The notes: a model not told the origin generated them from the sequence alone. A stretch of 64,000 nt of DNA from Xanthostigma xanthostigma (GCA_963575645.1 OY754470.1:4658501-4722500), one strand, 5' to 3'; counted from the stretch's first letter, positions 10,035 through 22,236 are shown. Program-made: numbers and translations.

Positions 10035-12281
10035 AATAGGTCATATGCATGCATTTTTTTATATTTTCAATTAGTCCAGTCGGTGGAGACAATTTTAAAC
10101 CAAAAGCTCCAGAAATTCGCAAACAGACTCAAATTTTTTTTATGAGTAGTTTAAAGTGTACTGATTGAAATAGAAAAAAGTTCATTCGTCTAGCGATTTC
10201 CCAAAGTCAAAAAAAATTTTGAAAAAAAATTTTATTTTCAAAATTCTTGAATATTTTAAGCTGGGATAAAGATAGAGATAAATAAAAAATACTGCCTTGT
10301 AGGGGACATTTTTTTCTATAAAAAAGATATCTTGTACTTTTTTCGTCAGAGCTATAGTTTACCTGGAAAAAATTTGGAAAGTTAGTAAGTCATCTTGCGT
10401 GGGCAAACAAGCAAATAAATCACTTTGCAGAAGCAAGAATCATTAAATTTTACTAAAATGTTTATAACACTATTTGTCTAGAAATGCATATTCTAAATAT
10501 TCCAAATAAAAAATTTAAAAAAAAACAAAATTCTCAAAAAAAATTTCAAAATTTGCAAAAAATTTTCGGAAAATAATTTTTTTTTGTTTTTGGCGTCGGA
10601 ACCAATTTTTTTAGGTGTTTTGGACAATTCTAAAGAAAAAAGGTCTCGTATGATTTTCCTATAAAATGCACCATTTTTGAGATATCTATTAATTCTAATT
10701 AGCTTTTTATAAAATCTTTCAAAATTATTAATGATTATCAAAATAATGAAAAAATAATAACAAACAATTTTTTATTAAGTAGTCATGGAAAAATGGTCGA
10801 TAATTTTATTTATAGAAGAGTTCTAATCAGACGTTAATCAAAGATTTGTTTACCTGTTTTAATTTCCATTGTATTTTTTACCTAGATACTTTCTTACCTA
10901 GCCACATATCACATTCTATTCCTTGAGTATTTATCTTCGTAATGTAATAGTATGAAATTTTATATTCAATGATATAAAAAGATACAAACGAAAAACCAGA
11001 AAAATGTCTGTTTTCTCTTTATGGATGAAAAATCGTTAATATTAAAAAATTTTGAAAACTTAACCGTGTTACAGAGGTTTAAAAATATTTTTTCCAGTGA
11101 ATTCAAGATTCCGAAAAAATTGAAAATAGTAACAAGGGCCGTATTTAATAACGAGATAAGATTTATGGTCAGGAATTTTTATTTTTGAAAAAGAACATCT
11201 AAAGAATAGTTTACCAGGTTAAAAAAAAATTTACGACTTTTCCTTATGTTTAAAAAAAATTATTATTGCAACGTTCGATTTTCGATTCAAATATATATCT
11301 ATACTTGTATTTTTATACATGATATTTTATTCAAAAAAAAAAATTAACTACACCATTGAAAAGTTCAGATTTTCTACTTGAAGATAGGCTATTTGAATTT
11401 TTATTTTATTACTCTATAAGTATGTAAAATATTATAATTCAATACGCCGGACATGAAAAAGTAGGTTCTCGCATGGCTAGCCGAGCATCCTGCGCGTAAA
11501 ATAGATACATAGTTTATCGAATTTTTTGCGGGCAAACTATAAGTCGGACGAAAAAGTATAAGAAATCTTTTTTATAGAAAAAAACGTCTTCTACAACGCA
11601 GTATTTTTTATTTCTTCCTATCTTTTTTAAATTTCAAAATATCAAAGAATTTTGAAAATCAAAATGATTTTCAATTTTTTTTTTTATTTTGGGAAATCGA
11701 TAGACGAATGAACTTTTTTTTATTTCAATCAGTACACTTTAAACTACTTATTAAAAAAAAATTCAGCCTGTTTGCTAATTTCTGGAGCTTTTTATCTCCA
11801 CCGATTGGACTAAATAGATTATTTAGTCAACCATAATACGGAAAAAAATTGATAATCATTTAAAAATGTAATATTATCATAAGAAAAAAAATATTAAATT
11901 TCTCATTCAAAAATAGACAGTTTAAACAATCGGCCATGTTCGCGGGCTTATATGACGTCATGATATACGATGCATGTCAACCTTGATGTCAAATTGTCAA
12001 TGTTCTAAATGAAGTTTATTTGTTGTTTTTTCTAAATACTGACATAATTTTACTGTGAGACGACATCGTTGTCACGGAAACTGTTGTTGATATATACTCT
12101 GACGTCACGATGCGTTTTGAGAATTAGAAAATAGCGCTTATTTTCCACATTTCTTTTTTATTAGTTGTATTTTTTTCAGTGATTAGATTAATAAAATAAC
12201 CATTACGTTATGATCAAGAACTAAAATATATTTCGAAATAAAAATTTAAACCAATTTGGAGTCTTATGCATATGACCTATT
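10035..12281. mobile_element. Family J element, copy 1, split by a nested element
   Basis: It starts AATAGGTCATATGCATGCAT and ends TTATGCATATGACCTATT. Its body (11813-12281) is the reverse complement of copy 2 at 27836-28329, including CGGCCATGTTCGCGGGC and two TGACGTCA sites. The left 37 bp are separated from the body by the insertion at 10074-11810. Confidence 0.85.
10074..11810. mobile_element. Family K inverted-repeat element nested in family J (1.74 kb)
   Basis: Ends GTCCAGTCGGTGGAGA and TCTCCACCGATTGGAC, with TA on both sides (10072-10073, 11811-11812). Arms of roughly 300 bp are inverted copies of each other (for example GACGAATGAACTTT and TTCATTCGTCTAGCG). The AT-rich centre has no ORF I can support. 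The empty site is visible in copy 2 of family J. Confidence 0.85.
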
Positions 12282-12716
12282 CTTTTTTTGTTGATCTATG
12301 TATGAGGCTTTTCAATATCCAGTTTCGCTGTAATTAAATAGGTATTTGTAACTTTTACTTATCTATACAAAATGGATGTTGATGAAATTTATATTCACGG
12401 GACTTCTTTCTCAGTGAACAGAGTAATTTCAAAACTTTCTCCAATTATTGTTGCTATATAAATTGTGCAAAAGATTTTTAAATTCCAGTTTTAGAATTTT
12501 CAAAAGTTTAGTTAAAGTTTGCGAAATATTAAATTGTGTATAAACTATAAAAGTTTGACATAAGAGCGAAAGCTATTCAGTTATGATATTGTATCGTTAT
12601 TATGTGTTTTGATGTAGGTATCTGTTTTATACTTGATGTTGAACACAATGTGCTATCAAATAAATACAACAAATTATATCTGTAGTTATTAATCATACAC
12701 TTTGACATTGAATTAA

Positions 12717-13233
12717 GGTAGTACGAGCACCAAGGCAATTTAAAATAAAAGGCTTGATTTTTTTTATATGAAGTTGGACTAAGTCTAAACCAATTCTGAA
12801 AATTTTAGGGGGGGGGTTGCCCGATTATTTAAATAAATAAATGACATCAAAAGTAGGCATATTTAACATTGGCTTTATGGTAAAACGGTAGATGAATGAT
12901 ATGTTTTCATTGATTTCTCCAAAACTAGTCGGTGGAAATTAAGAAAAAACTATTTAAATTAAAGTTAAAACTTTAATAAATTATTGAAAACAAAAAAAAA
13001 CCCGACTAATCAAAAAGATATTTAATTAAAATGATTATATATCTTTTTAATTAGTCGGGAACGTTTTTTTTGTTTTCAATAATTTATTAAAGGTTTAACT
13101 TTAATTTAAATAATTTTTTTTTTAATTTCCACCGACTAGTTTTGGAGAAATCAATGAAAACATATCATCCATCTGCCGAAATATAAAAAAAATCAAGCCT
13201 TTTATTTAAAGTTGCCTTGGTGCTTGTACCACC
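12717..13233. mobile_element. TTAA-flanked long inverted-repeat element
   Basis: It is bounded by TTAA (12713-12716 and 13234-13237), with ends GGTAGTACGAGCACC and GGTGCTTGTACCACC. Arms of about 200 bp meet near 13027. The left arm has about 115 extra bases (around 12770-12890). TTAA target duplication points to piggyBac-type mobilisation (inference). Confidence 0.8.
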
Positions 13234-13303
13234 TTAATATCTGTTTTCTTTTAAATAAATCTTCATAGTTTGGCTTGCACTCATGCGAGTTTATATTTTA
13301 TAA

Positions 13304-13732
13304 AGGCCGATGCACACGAGGCTAGAAACACAGCTTGGACTTCTGCTGGCCGGGTACTAGGCTGGGAACGACGTCACTGCGGACTCGCCTGCTAGCTCAC
13401 AAGATAGATTTTAATATTAGAACAGAGGCTATTTTTCTTGCTAGGTTCTCTGCTTGCTCCGAGCAAGAACCAATCAAGAAACAGTATCTTGTCACGTGGG
13501 CGATATGAACAAACGCCCACAAACCAACATGGCGTCGTTCTGCTCAGAGTCGGACAACAGACACGTTTTGCTCTGTGTTTATATTTGAACTGTCACTGCG
13601 CACACACCAGATCTATCCACAAAGCAAGCTTGAAAAGACGTCTCGTGTGAAGCGAGCACATAAAAGCAGAACCAGCGCTAGAAAACTAGTCACGGAATGT
13701 AGCGGCAAATCCAGCCTCGTGTGCAGTGGCCT
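13304..13732 (+). mobile_element. MITE-A copy 2 (full length)
   Basis: Terminal inverted repeats are AAGGCCGATGCACACGAGGC at the left and CCAGCCTCGTGTGCAGTGGC at the right. Inside are CCAATCA, CACGTGGGCG and CGACGTCAC motifs that recur in other copies. The length of about 430 bp and lack of a transposase make it a MITE. It faces copy 3 in inverted orientation, 402 bp away. Confidence 0.9.
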
Positions 13733-14134
13733 ATCTGCCGTAAAATGTTTTTGCAAGATTACCACACTATTATGACGAGCTAGTAAACGTTTTTTATAAC
13801 GGCGGAGAGAGGTAAACTTGATGTAGTTTCACTTCGTTATATACGTCAGACTTGATACTTCCACTGTGAAGCTAAAACTTCCTATTCTCTCGAGTGTCAA
13901 AGTACGCAGAACAAACTGCATCGATGATTTTCTCTTAAAATTACTTTGTCTGACAGACTTCTTCTTGTGCATGTAGTATAATTTATGTGTCTGAATTTTT
14001 GAAAGGTCTAAAGTCAGAACTCTCTAAACAAACAACAATAACTATATTATATAAACAGAATTTTGTAAAAGTTTGCTTTACAAGTTACCAACCTTAGTAG
14101 ACGGCAGACGCTGTCTATTATTCGCGTCAGAGTT

Positions 14135-14547
14135 AGCTGCACACGAGGCAAGATTCGTTGCTACATTTGACTACTAGTTTTCTATTGCTTTTCTGTGCTC
14201 GTTTCACACGACACGTCTTTTCAAGCTTGCTTTGTGGATAGATCTGGTGCTCGCGCAGAGACAAACACAGAGCAAAACGTGTCTGTTGGCTGACTCTGAT
14301 CAGAATAACGCCATGTTGGTTTGTGGGCGTTTGTTCATGTTGCTCACGTGACAAGATACTGTTTCCTGATTGGTTCTTGCTAAGAGCAAGCAGAGAACCT
14401 AGCAAAAAAAATAGTTCCTGTTCTAATTTTAAAATCTATCTTGTGGGCTAGCAGCGAGCCCGCAGTGATGTCATTTCCAGTCTCGTACCCAGCCTACCGA
14501 CCAGCAGAAGTCCAAGCAGTGTTTCCAGCCTCGTGTGCAGCGACTTT
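14135..14547 (-). mobile_element. MITE-A copy 3 (inverted)
   Basis: Reverse complement of copy 2 along nearly its whole length, ending about 510 bp upstream of the Klingon-like exon. Confidence 0.9.
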
Positions 14548-15060
14548 AACTAAACACTATGTTAAGAGATGTAATTTTTATTACAAGTTGCTAAATAAAA
14601 AGTTGCCGAATAAAAAGCACCCTATACTTTCTGTTTGAAAACGATTTGATAGTGTATCAATTTTCATCAAAATCGGTACACAATAATTTAATTTATTTAT
14701 AAACTAGTGACTCGGCATGGTTCAGATTAGAACTTTATTAAACATTGCATAATAACACAAAATATAGATCTCACTGTAGTATGAGTTCAATTGAAAGGTT
14801 CGTAGTTTACTGAAACCAATTGTATTAACTGTATAGGTATAATAGTACTTACGTAACTAATAGATAATAATAGACTGACATCTGTATAAAAATGTTCTAT
14901 GAATTCATTTGTAGTTTAAATTTTGTAAAAGCATTATCTATTAAATGAAAAAAATAAACGTGTGTAGTTATTTTTTAATTCATTAGTAATGGAGTTTATC
15001 AATTACAGATTTATGTGACTTTCAGTAAAAAAATAAAACAAATGATTATTTTATTTGCAG

Positions 15061-15180
15061 GATCTCGACGTGGATATTCAGATGTGGTGACTTTGCCTCC
15101 GCGGTTTGTGTCAGAACCACAAAAATTTCGAGCTGTCATCGGAGATACCATTGTCTTGCCGTGCGAAGTAGAAAATTTAG
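15061..15180 (+). CDS. Klingon-like IgSF adhesion protein, internal exon (start of Ig domain 1)
   Basis: This is the only host exon I can support. It is preceded by a pyrimidine-rich stretch ending in TTTGCAG and followed by the donor GTAAGC. It is 120 bp long and phase 1 at both ends, the usual symmetry for Ig-domain exons. The in-frame peptide contains LPPRFVSEPQKFRAVIGD followed by TIVLPCEVENLG. The Gly-Asp-Thr and Leu-Pro-Cys positions fit strand B of an Ig domain, with Cys as the first half of the domain disulfide; the partner Cys must lie in a later exon. From memory this pattern matches the first Ig domain of insect Klingon and related Lachesin/IgLON-like cell-surface proteins, which mediate neuronal cell adhesion. 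The signal peptide and remaining domains are not in the window. Reading on past the donor reaches a stop at 15264-15266. A DPR- or Lachesin-type paralogue is the main alternative. Confidence 0.8.
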
Positions 15181-15687
15181 GTAAGCAGTATTTACTTACA
15201 TTTTACATTTTCTGTCTTCCAGTTTTTCTTTATGGGGATAAAATAAGAATTTGGAAACACGGTTAGTGAACATGAAATCTTTCTTGAGATATGGTAATAG
15301 TTGTGAACTTTTAACATACATGTACTTTATAAAACGTGTAACAATATGTTAAAAAACTGTGATTATATTCAAAGTACAGCAAGGAACTAGTTGTAATATT
15401 CTAGATAATATTACATGACGTCATTCATAATGTTCAGATCTTCTGTCAATCCAGTGGAACCTTACATACATGTTGCAATACATTATACGTCACGGCAATT
15501 GCACGTTTTTACTCCCATCCACTTGCTTTTAATTGCGAATAGTGATAGATATTGATTGATAAGGTTAGAGTACGATAACTCGATGTGCAAAATATCTACT
15601 GGAAATATACAATTACACATATAACAGTGTTTAGCCGTTTTAAGTGCAAAATTGATTATTATAAATTAATTTTTTTTCTTTAAAAAA

Positions 15688-15957
15688 CAATTACGGGGTC
15701 GTGTCGATGCGATGGCGTTTTTTTTGCCTAGTGAAGAGATGAAGGCATTTGGGGGGAGTTCTTTAAAAAACAATTACGGGCTCGTGTCGATACGATGGCG
15801 TTTTTTTTGACCAGTGAAGAGGTGAAGGCATTTGGGGGGAGTTTTTTAAAGAACAATTACGGGGTCGTGTTGATGCGATGGCGTTTTTTTGCGCAGTAAA
15901 GAGGGAAAGACGTTTGGGGGGAGCTCTTTAAAAAACAATTACGGGGTCGTGTATACA
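15688..15957 (+). repeat. 83-bp minisatellite, three units plus a partial
   Basis: Units start CAATTACGGGGTCGTGTCGA at 15688, 15771, 15854 and 15936. Each contains ATGGCGTTTTTTT and a TTTGGGGGGAG run. A single related unit stands at 8273-8333. Confidence 0.9.
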
Positions 15958-15974
15958 AAGTGAGATAGTAATAC

Positions 15975-18835
15975 AGTTGCTCTGACATGTATATGTGATT
16001 TCTGATTGGTTAGAATGTTAGATTAAAAAAAATGGCAGTGAAAGACGAAAAGTAGTTCCATTTTGTTACGTATTTTTCAAGAAAGAATTTCTATGACTTC
16101 AAAGAAAAAATGTGAAGGCACATCGAATTATTGTACTGGACCCGGTTGATAATAATATGCCACCAAGTGGTTGGTCGTCTTTAATCTATAATAATCTGCA
16201 ATGATAATAATATACAAACTTCAAGGACAAGTTTGATGTACAGTTTGATGGCCGATAACAGTTCGTTCAGCGTTCAGTGGAATGAACAGTCGTTACATAT
16301 TATTATGGACTATCATGGAGGTTGTACGATATGATAAATGTTTCAATTAAGCTGGAACACGTTTACGCCATTTATAGTAATTTATGCCGCTGCATTATTC
16401 GCCATCTTCCACGTACACTACAACTTATTAAATGCACGCTGAAGATGCGCTGTGATTTAATGCATTTTCTCTTTTCACATGGTTAGTTATTGATCTTGTA
16501 TTTGTTTAAGTATATTTTATTGCTGAACTATGAAGTTAATCTATTGTTTTCGTACAAGTATTTTTACATAGATGACAACCAAGATCATAACATAGATATA
16601 TATAAATAGATAGCGGATGCCTATAGCCTTGAGCATTGTGCGGAATGGTTCCAGTTAGAAGCCATTTTGAATGTGGAAAACGCCGTAAAAAGCGCGCGAG
16701 ATACAAAAAGATTAAAAATTCTATAATATGATGTTTGTGGGAAAAACAATAAAACTCGCAGTAAACAGTGATATGTCGCTCCAAAACCTATTTTTATATT
16801 GAAACGTTTCAAAAATTGCAAAAACTGAGCATAATTAATATAATGTTAAAGCTTAGAACATTTTACATTGTTAATTTGGTATCAAGGTTGACAAGCATCG
16901 TATATCATGACGTCACATAAGACCGCTAACATGGCCGATTGTTTTTTTATTAATGGGACATTACATTCCCAAAAATACTTAAATATGGTGCGAGATCAAA
17001 TGTCTCCGCCTATTCGTGTTGAACCTAAAGATATTGGGTCACTGATTTACCAACGCGCATACGTCATACCAGTCAGACAATTTTTGAATGAAATGTTTCC
17101 AAACAGATTGATTTGTTTTTTTGTTTTATTTTTGTACAAAAAATTAAATTAATGATTTTTAAGAGCTTTTTATTATTAAAAAAGCCAAGTAAAATAAAAA
17201 TAAATCAAAATAAAATAGAAATCCGCAAGATTACCACGATAATTCAATAGAAATAACAATTAATGCAGTCATGGCTAACTCTGATCCAAGTATTTTTTCC
17301 CAATGCTAATTTCCCTATGTGCATCTTACGCGTTTACATACTATGGGTCATAAACGTTCTGGGGTTTTTTTTAGCGACGTATTTGTTTAAAATTTTCTGT
17401 GCCATATTGAAGGAGAAATATTCTGTAACTTTAAAGGGGAATCTTGTTTACTTATAGTTCTCTCAATTAAACTCAAATCGGTTCGAAACCCGTTTTAAAC
17501 GAAAAAGAAGAACTTAGAATGTGTCCAAACAATTTTTATACAGATAAAAACAGAATAGATTTCACCTAATAAATCCATATTTGGTTTCGGTTATCTTTGT
17601 CTGTTGCATAGTATGGTGTGTGGTATGAAGCATAACGTATGGTCTTTCTTAGAACATTTTTGAAGTGAAACTTCTTTGGCGATGTATCTGTTCGAAGGTT
17701 TTTGAAACGTTCAAGGAGAAATGATTCCATTGGAAATTTTTGTCCTATATAAAAAATCGGAATCATTTTTTACGGCCGCGGCTTGGACTAAAAGTCCTTA
17801 AACACAATTTTGTATTATCAGTATGCTTTTGATCATCAAACGCCAATAAATGTCATAAAATGAAGCCTAACAAACTTCGACAGAAAAAAAATGTTAATGA
17901 GGAAAATAATAATAAAAAAAAACAGATACAGCGACATGAAAATAATGAATTCTGTGGATATTTTTGACAATCAAATTAACTCTTTTTCAAATTTTTTTTG
18001 TCAAAACTCATGCAATCAATAACATAACGATTGCATGAATATTTTTCCAATAAAGTTTTTATAAGGTTTAAACGTTAACAACATTGGACATGAATTTATA
18101 ATTACCTTTATAAAATATACATTTGCATAAAATGTTTTGTTCAAATAAAAAACTAGTTTAAAGTTCGTACAATATTTATTTGTGCGGTGAAATGAATAAA
18201 GCAAACATAACGTAGTTTAAAAACATTTCCCGTCGTCCTTTTCGTCTCTTTCTAAACTCTCTATTGTTTCCTATCTCTTTTAACCTACGAGGAGTGGGAA
18301 ATTGTTTTTATAATAACACGTCTTCACACTTGGTGTGAAATTAATCCATCGCGTCTATTGCTGTCAATCAAGGATGTTTGATATGAGAAGTTTGACATTT
18401 CTGATTTTAATAAACATTGAAATTCACTACTATAAAATGACAACGGCATAGTTGAGACCTAATATTATTCAATTTTAAACCGTCATTAGATTTCTTATTA
18501 GTGTGCTTGAGCGTAGCTTTTGGCGTCGTTCGGATGGCGGGATATAGGGCTGCTAATAAACATGAAAAATAAATTCTGTTAATGACCACACTTTTTTTAT
18601 TTATTTGTTCTTTTATTATAAGCGGATTTTTATAGCATGAATTACAAACAGATTAGAATTTTCCCACTCGACTTGGCAAGCCAGTGCTAGAGTGGCTTGC
18701 AGTAGCTTTAATAGAATCTTAAAGAGAACACAGAAATACAATGCTGAATATAATTCGTTTTATACCTATATTTCCTGAACTAAAGGATTATTTTTAAAAT
18801 ACATTTAACAAAAATGTTATCGTATATATTCTATA
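15975..18835. other. Intron stretch with few features
   Basis: Apart from the family J fragment at 16868, no exon or repeat could be supported. The open frame at 16907-17152 starts inside that fragment and has no recognisable homology. Confidence 0.5.
16868..16950 (-). repeat. Family J fragment
   Basis: ATCGTATATCATGACGTCAC and AACATGGCCGATTGTTT match the family J interior, then diverge. Confidence 0.7.
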
Positions 18836-19204
18836 CTAGCGGTCCCGCCCGGTTTCACCCGGGTGCAAAAGAACGATTGGGGGGAGGGACACGAGTACCT
18901 ACGCACGTTCATCTTAGTTTAGCGAGATGAATGTTGTTTCCAAATTTCATGAAGATCGGAGTTACCGCGCTCAAAAGTTTTTGTCGGACGGACAAATTTT
19001 GAGTTACATTTTGCAATATTTTTCATTGATGCTCCGCTTCTATTGGTACTAGCGTGATATTATATAGCCTATAGCCTTCCTCGATAAATGGGCTATCCAA
19101 CAAAAAAACAATTTTTCAATTCAAACCAGTAGTTTCTGAGATTAGCGCGTTCAACCAACCAAACAAACAAACTCTTCAGCTTTATATATTAGTATAGATA
19201 TAGA
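18836..19204 (+). mobile_element. CCCGGG-type dispersed retroposon, copy 2
   Basis: Same ends as copy 1. Shared interior includes GTTCATCTTAGTTTAGCGAG and AAATTTCATGAAGATCGGAG. Confidence 0.75.
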
Positions 19205-20121
19205 TATCGCTCATACCGCCGACGGTATTGCGTTTATACAAGTGGTTATATCTACTCTCGCCAAAAATCGGTTCAAACTTAACTTTGTGAGAATAATTTT
19301 TAAACTGATTCGAATTTATAAAAACTCCGAAAATTGAAACTTAAAATCGCGAATAACAGTTGTCGGTTGGTCTGTATGTACGTACGTACGTATGTACGCC
19401 CGAGGCTGTATAGGCCGCAATTATAGACGGATTGTCATGTTCTTTTTTTGCTTTGCTATTGTTGGGTTTTTTGTGACAACAATAATATTCTGCATTGTCG
19501 ACCACAACATTGTTTTGTTTTATGCGTTTTTATTAGCTACGCTGAAGAAAAAAATAAGTAAGTAGGTTAGAATTTTCAGTGTCGAGTATTTAGATTTCAT
19601 CGTGATTAAATTAAATTTTATTGTTTTATTTATTTTTAATTTTATATAAGTAAAGATCAAATCAGATCATTGTACTAACAAAGGAGAAGTCTATTTTAAA
19701 TTTATTGAAACTATCAGTCGTTTCATTTTTATAAACAGTTAAATTAATGTATGACGACAACAATGTTTCAATCTTTAACATATTTTTCCTTTAATGTTCC
19801 CATAACTTGCTCTTTAATGAGTGTAGTTCGGTTTCTCCAATGTAGTTAGAAATATATTGAAGTAAATCAAGTCGAAACTAAATTATTTATCCCAGATACA
19901 AATTATTTCAAGTTGTTAACAAACTATGCATAAGTTAGAAGCAGCTATATTCAATTACTATATATATCCATCATAATATAACGAGAGTGTAGACTATGCT
20001 CCAGCTTTTACCTGATGATATACGTAGGGATTTTATACTTAATTGATTAATAGAGGTCTTAATATTTGCGAACTTTTGCTGTATTTTAAAGTCTTCGAAA
20101 CTCAAAGCAGTGACTTAAAAA

Positions 20122-20406
20122 TATAGTTTAAAAAAAACTAAAAAACACGGTTTATATCGAACTAAAAAGTAAAAAATATTTTTTTTAAAATAAGCTTAAA
20201 TCAATATTGAATAAAAAATACTAGTATTATGGTGAAAAAAGCGTGGGGCGCTTTGTTCCACATTTTCGTACATCGAGCGCCCCACGCTTTTTTCACAATA
20301 ATACTAGTATTTTTTATTCATTATTGTTTTAAGCTTATTTTTAAAAAAATATTTTTTACTTTTTAGTTCGACATAAAGCGTGTTTTTTAGTTTTTTTTAA
20401 ACTATA
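20122..20406. repeat. Long hairpin with 130-bp arms
   Basis: Left arm 20122-20252 and right arm 20276-20406 are near-perfect reverse complements (CTAGTATTAT.GTGAAAAAAG and GCGTGGGGCGCT are mirrored) around a loop of about 24 nt. Confidence 0.88.
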
Positions 20407-20498
20407 TATTTATTTTTCACTTTTTAGTTTGATATAAAGCGTGTTTTTTAGTTTTTTTAAACTATGTATATTTATTTTCCACTTTTTAGTTCGATTTA
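20360..20498 (+). repeat. 60-bp tandem repeat at the end of the long hairpin
   Basis: The unit TTTTAGTTCGAYATAAAGCG .. TTTATTTTCCAC is repeated about 2.3 times and includes the hairpin's outer right arm. Confidence 0.8.
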
Positions 20499-20537
20499 TT
20501 GTCAAAAATTTGCCGAAAAAAAACAAATTTTTTATTT

Positions 20538-20630
20538 CGGCGTGGACGGGATTAGAACCCACGACCGGTGAATCCGAGAGTTGACGTCAGCGAAGAGTAG
20601 CGCCTTAGACCGCTCGGTCAACGATTGCTC
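20538..20630 (-). pseudogene. Class II tRNA-like (Leu/Ser) sequence, probable SINE head
   Basis: On the - strand it has a box A-like GACCGAGCGGTCTAAGG, a long variable arm and a box B-like GGGTTCTAATCCC with one change from consensus. The acceptor stem does not close (3' CCACGCC has no 5' partner), so it is not a working tRNA gene. Confidence 0.6.
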
Positions 20631-20756
20631 TTGCAGTAGTGGCATAACATACTAACAGTAATAATCCACTTGCTGTAGTCCAAACGAGATTACAAACATA
20701 CATACATAAATACAAACATACATACAGACTTACAAGTGAAACTAATATAAAGCGTG

Positions 20757-20880
20757 TAATAAGCTTTACAAGAGTTATCGCTTGTGGTCAACGTTTCGTA
20801 AATTATATTTTTCTGAGAATAAAAATATAATTTTCGAAACTTTGGCCACAAGCGATACTCAGGTAAAGCTTATTTCTTAA
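20757..20880. repeat. Imperfect hairpin, about 50-bp arms
   Basis: AAGCTTTACAAGAGTTATCG and the mirrored CGATACTCAGGTAAAGCTT enclose GTGGTCAACGTTTCG and CGAAACTTTGGCCAC. A half-copy (GTATCACTGTGGCTAACGTT) occurs at 56047. It is a small MITE or a miRNA-like fold. Confidence 0.7.
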
Positions 20881-21432
20881 TTCTTCCTCAACCAAATAAA
20901 TCTCCTACAACTGAAGTTAACGTGAGCGATTTTTTTTTTCAATAAATCGCCGTTCACGTTAGTTAATACCCATCCCTAATCGGCATGGAATCGGCGACAA
21001 AGCAATTTTTTAGTCACTTTGTTAAAAGTTTGTTTGGTTTAGCTCCCGTTTGAATTCAACGAGGAAATGATATTTTTAAAAAAAGTTTTGCCCATCCCTA
21101 GAAAACATCGGCGACACAGTAATTTGCGCCGCTCTATTAAAAGTTAGTTTAGTTCAGTCCCCGGTTCAGCTAGTGGTTCGAACGTTCACATAATCAGAGC
21201 GTCAAATTTTATTACCCTCCGTACAAATAGTTTAAAACGGTCCGGCTGGGGTTATGTGTAGCCAACACATAATGCTTGATTTTATGTTCGTAATACCTGG
21301 AGGAACGGGTATGCTCCAATAACTTTGCAACGTTGGTCACATAAAAAATTAATTGTTATCTGAGCTCTTACTATTTTCGTCGAACTATCTTTTTTTGTGT
21401 TCGTTCTTGTAAACATTGTATTTCAATTCTGT

Positions 21433-21556
21433 AAAGACCGCTGCACATAAGGCTAGAAACGCTTCTAGAAGTTCTGCAAGCCGGTAGGCTGGGTACGAAG
21501 CTGGAAATGACGTCACTGCGGGCTGACCTGCTAGCTCACAAGAGAGGTTTTAAAAT
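21433..21556 (+). mobile_element. MITE-A copy 4 (5' fragment)
   Basis: It begins AAAGACCGCTGCACATAAGG, includes ATGACGTCACTGCGGGC and stops after GAGGTTTTAAAATTA. The rest is missing. Confidence 0.8.
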
Positions 21557-21788
21557 TAATATAATAATAATAATAATTTTAAATAATTATGAATAACGGG
21601 AATGCGGACACAATATATTATGTATAATTCTTTTCTTTTTATTGCTAACGTTTCATCAGAATTTCTGACTTTTTTAAAGCTCAAAAAACAATTTTTAATA
21701 TTAGAAAATAATGTTAACATAAAAATTATATTTATTTTTCACTTTAGAAAAATCTCTTAAATTTTTTTTGTTATGTCAAAATTAAAAT

Positions 21789-22236
21789 GGAAAATAATAA
21801 TAATAATAATGCGTTTAACGTCCGTTTCTCGACTTTATATCATAACAGACACCATTCGCACCATTACAATTTTTTTTCTACCACACTTCCCGTTATTTTC
21901 TACAATTTTTAAACTTCAACTTAATTAATAGCAATGGGCGAATGAAAGATTTTTTAGGAAATTAGGATAAGGTAGGCAAATTTTGAGCATAGGTGTTTGA
22001 CAGGTAATCGGCCATGGCCTTGAATAAGGAACCATCTCGATATTTATCTGGAATTGTTGAAGGAAACCTCGGAAAACCTCAACAAGATGGCCGGTACAGA
22101 AATAACCGTTTCTCGGCGAGAGGCAGCAGGGAAAAGTCCCTGCCACATCTGCCCCCGCCGAGATTCGAACCCGGTACCTCTCGAATGCGAGTCTAGTGCT
22201 CTCACCGCTACGCCACCCTGCTCGGTTTTACATGGG
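21789..22236 (-). mobile_element. tRNA-derived SINE, copy 1
   Basis: The - strand starts with a tRNA-like head (box A TGGCGTAGCGG, box B GGGTTCGAATC). A conserved body follows, with GCCATCTTGTTGAGG, ATTCCAGATAAATATCGAGA and TTTGCCTACCTTATCC, then GTCGAGAAACGGACGTTAAA and an (ATT)n tail. Five copies of this family are in the window. Confidence 0.85.

Larger units (their letters stand above)
1..15060 (+). other. Upstream intron (or 5' flank) of the Klingon-like gene
   Basis: No exon with acceptable splice sites and an Ig-like or signal-peptide reading frame was found here. The phase-1 acceptor at 15060 requires an upstream exon, which is not in the window, so at least 15.0 kb of intron is inferred. 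The stretch is filled by the repeats listed separately. Confidence 0.6.

Noticed and set aside
13438-13650. A similar open frame in three MITE-A copies (13438-13650 +, 14133-14405 -, 25461-25697 +)
   Set aside because: The peptides are alike because the DNA is alike. The frames begin and end at different points and no domain is recognisable, so this is probably not coding.
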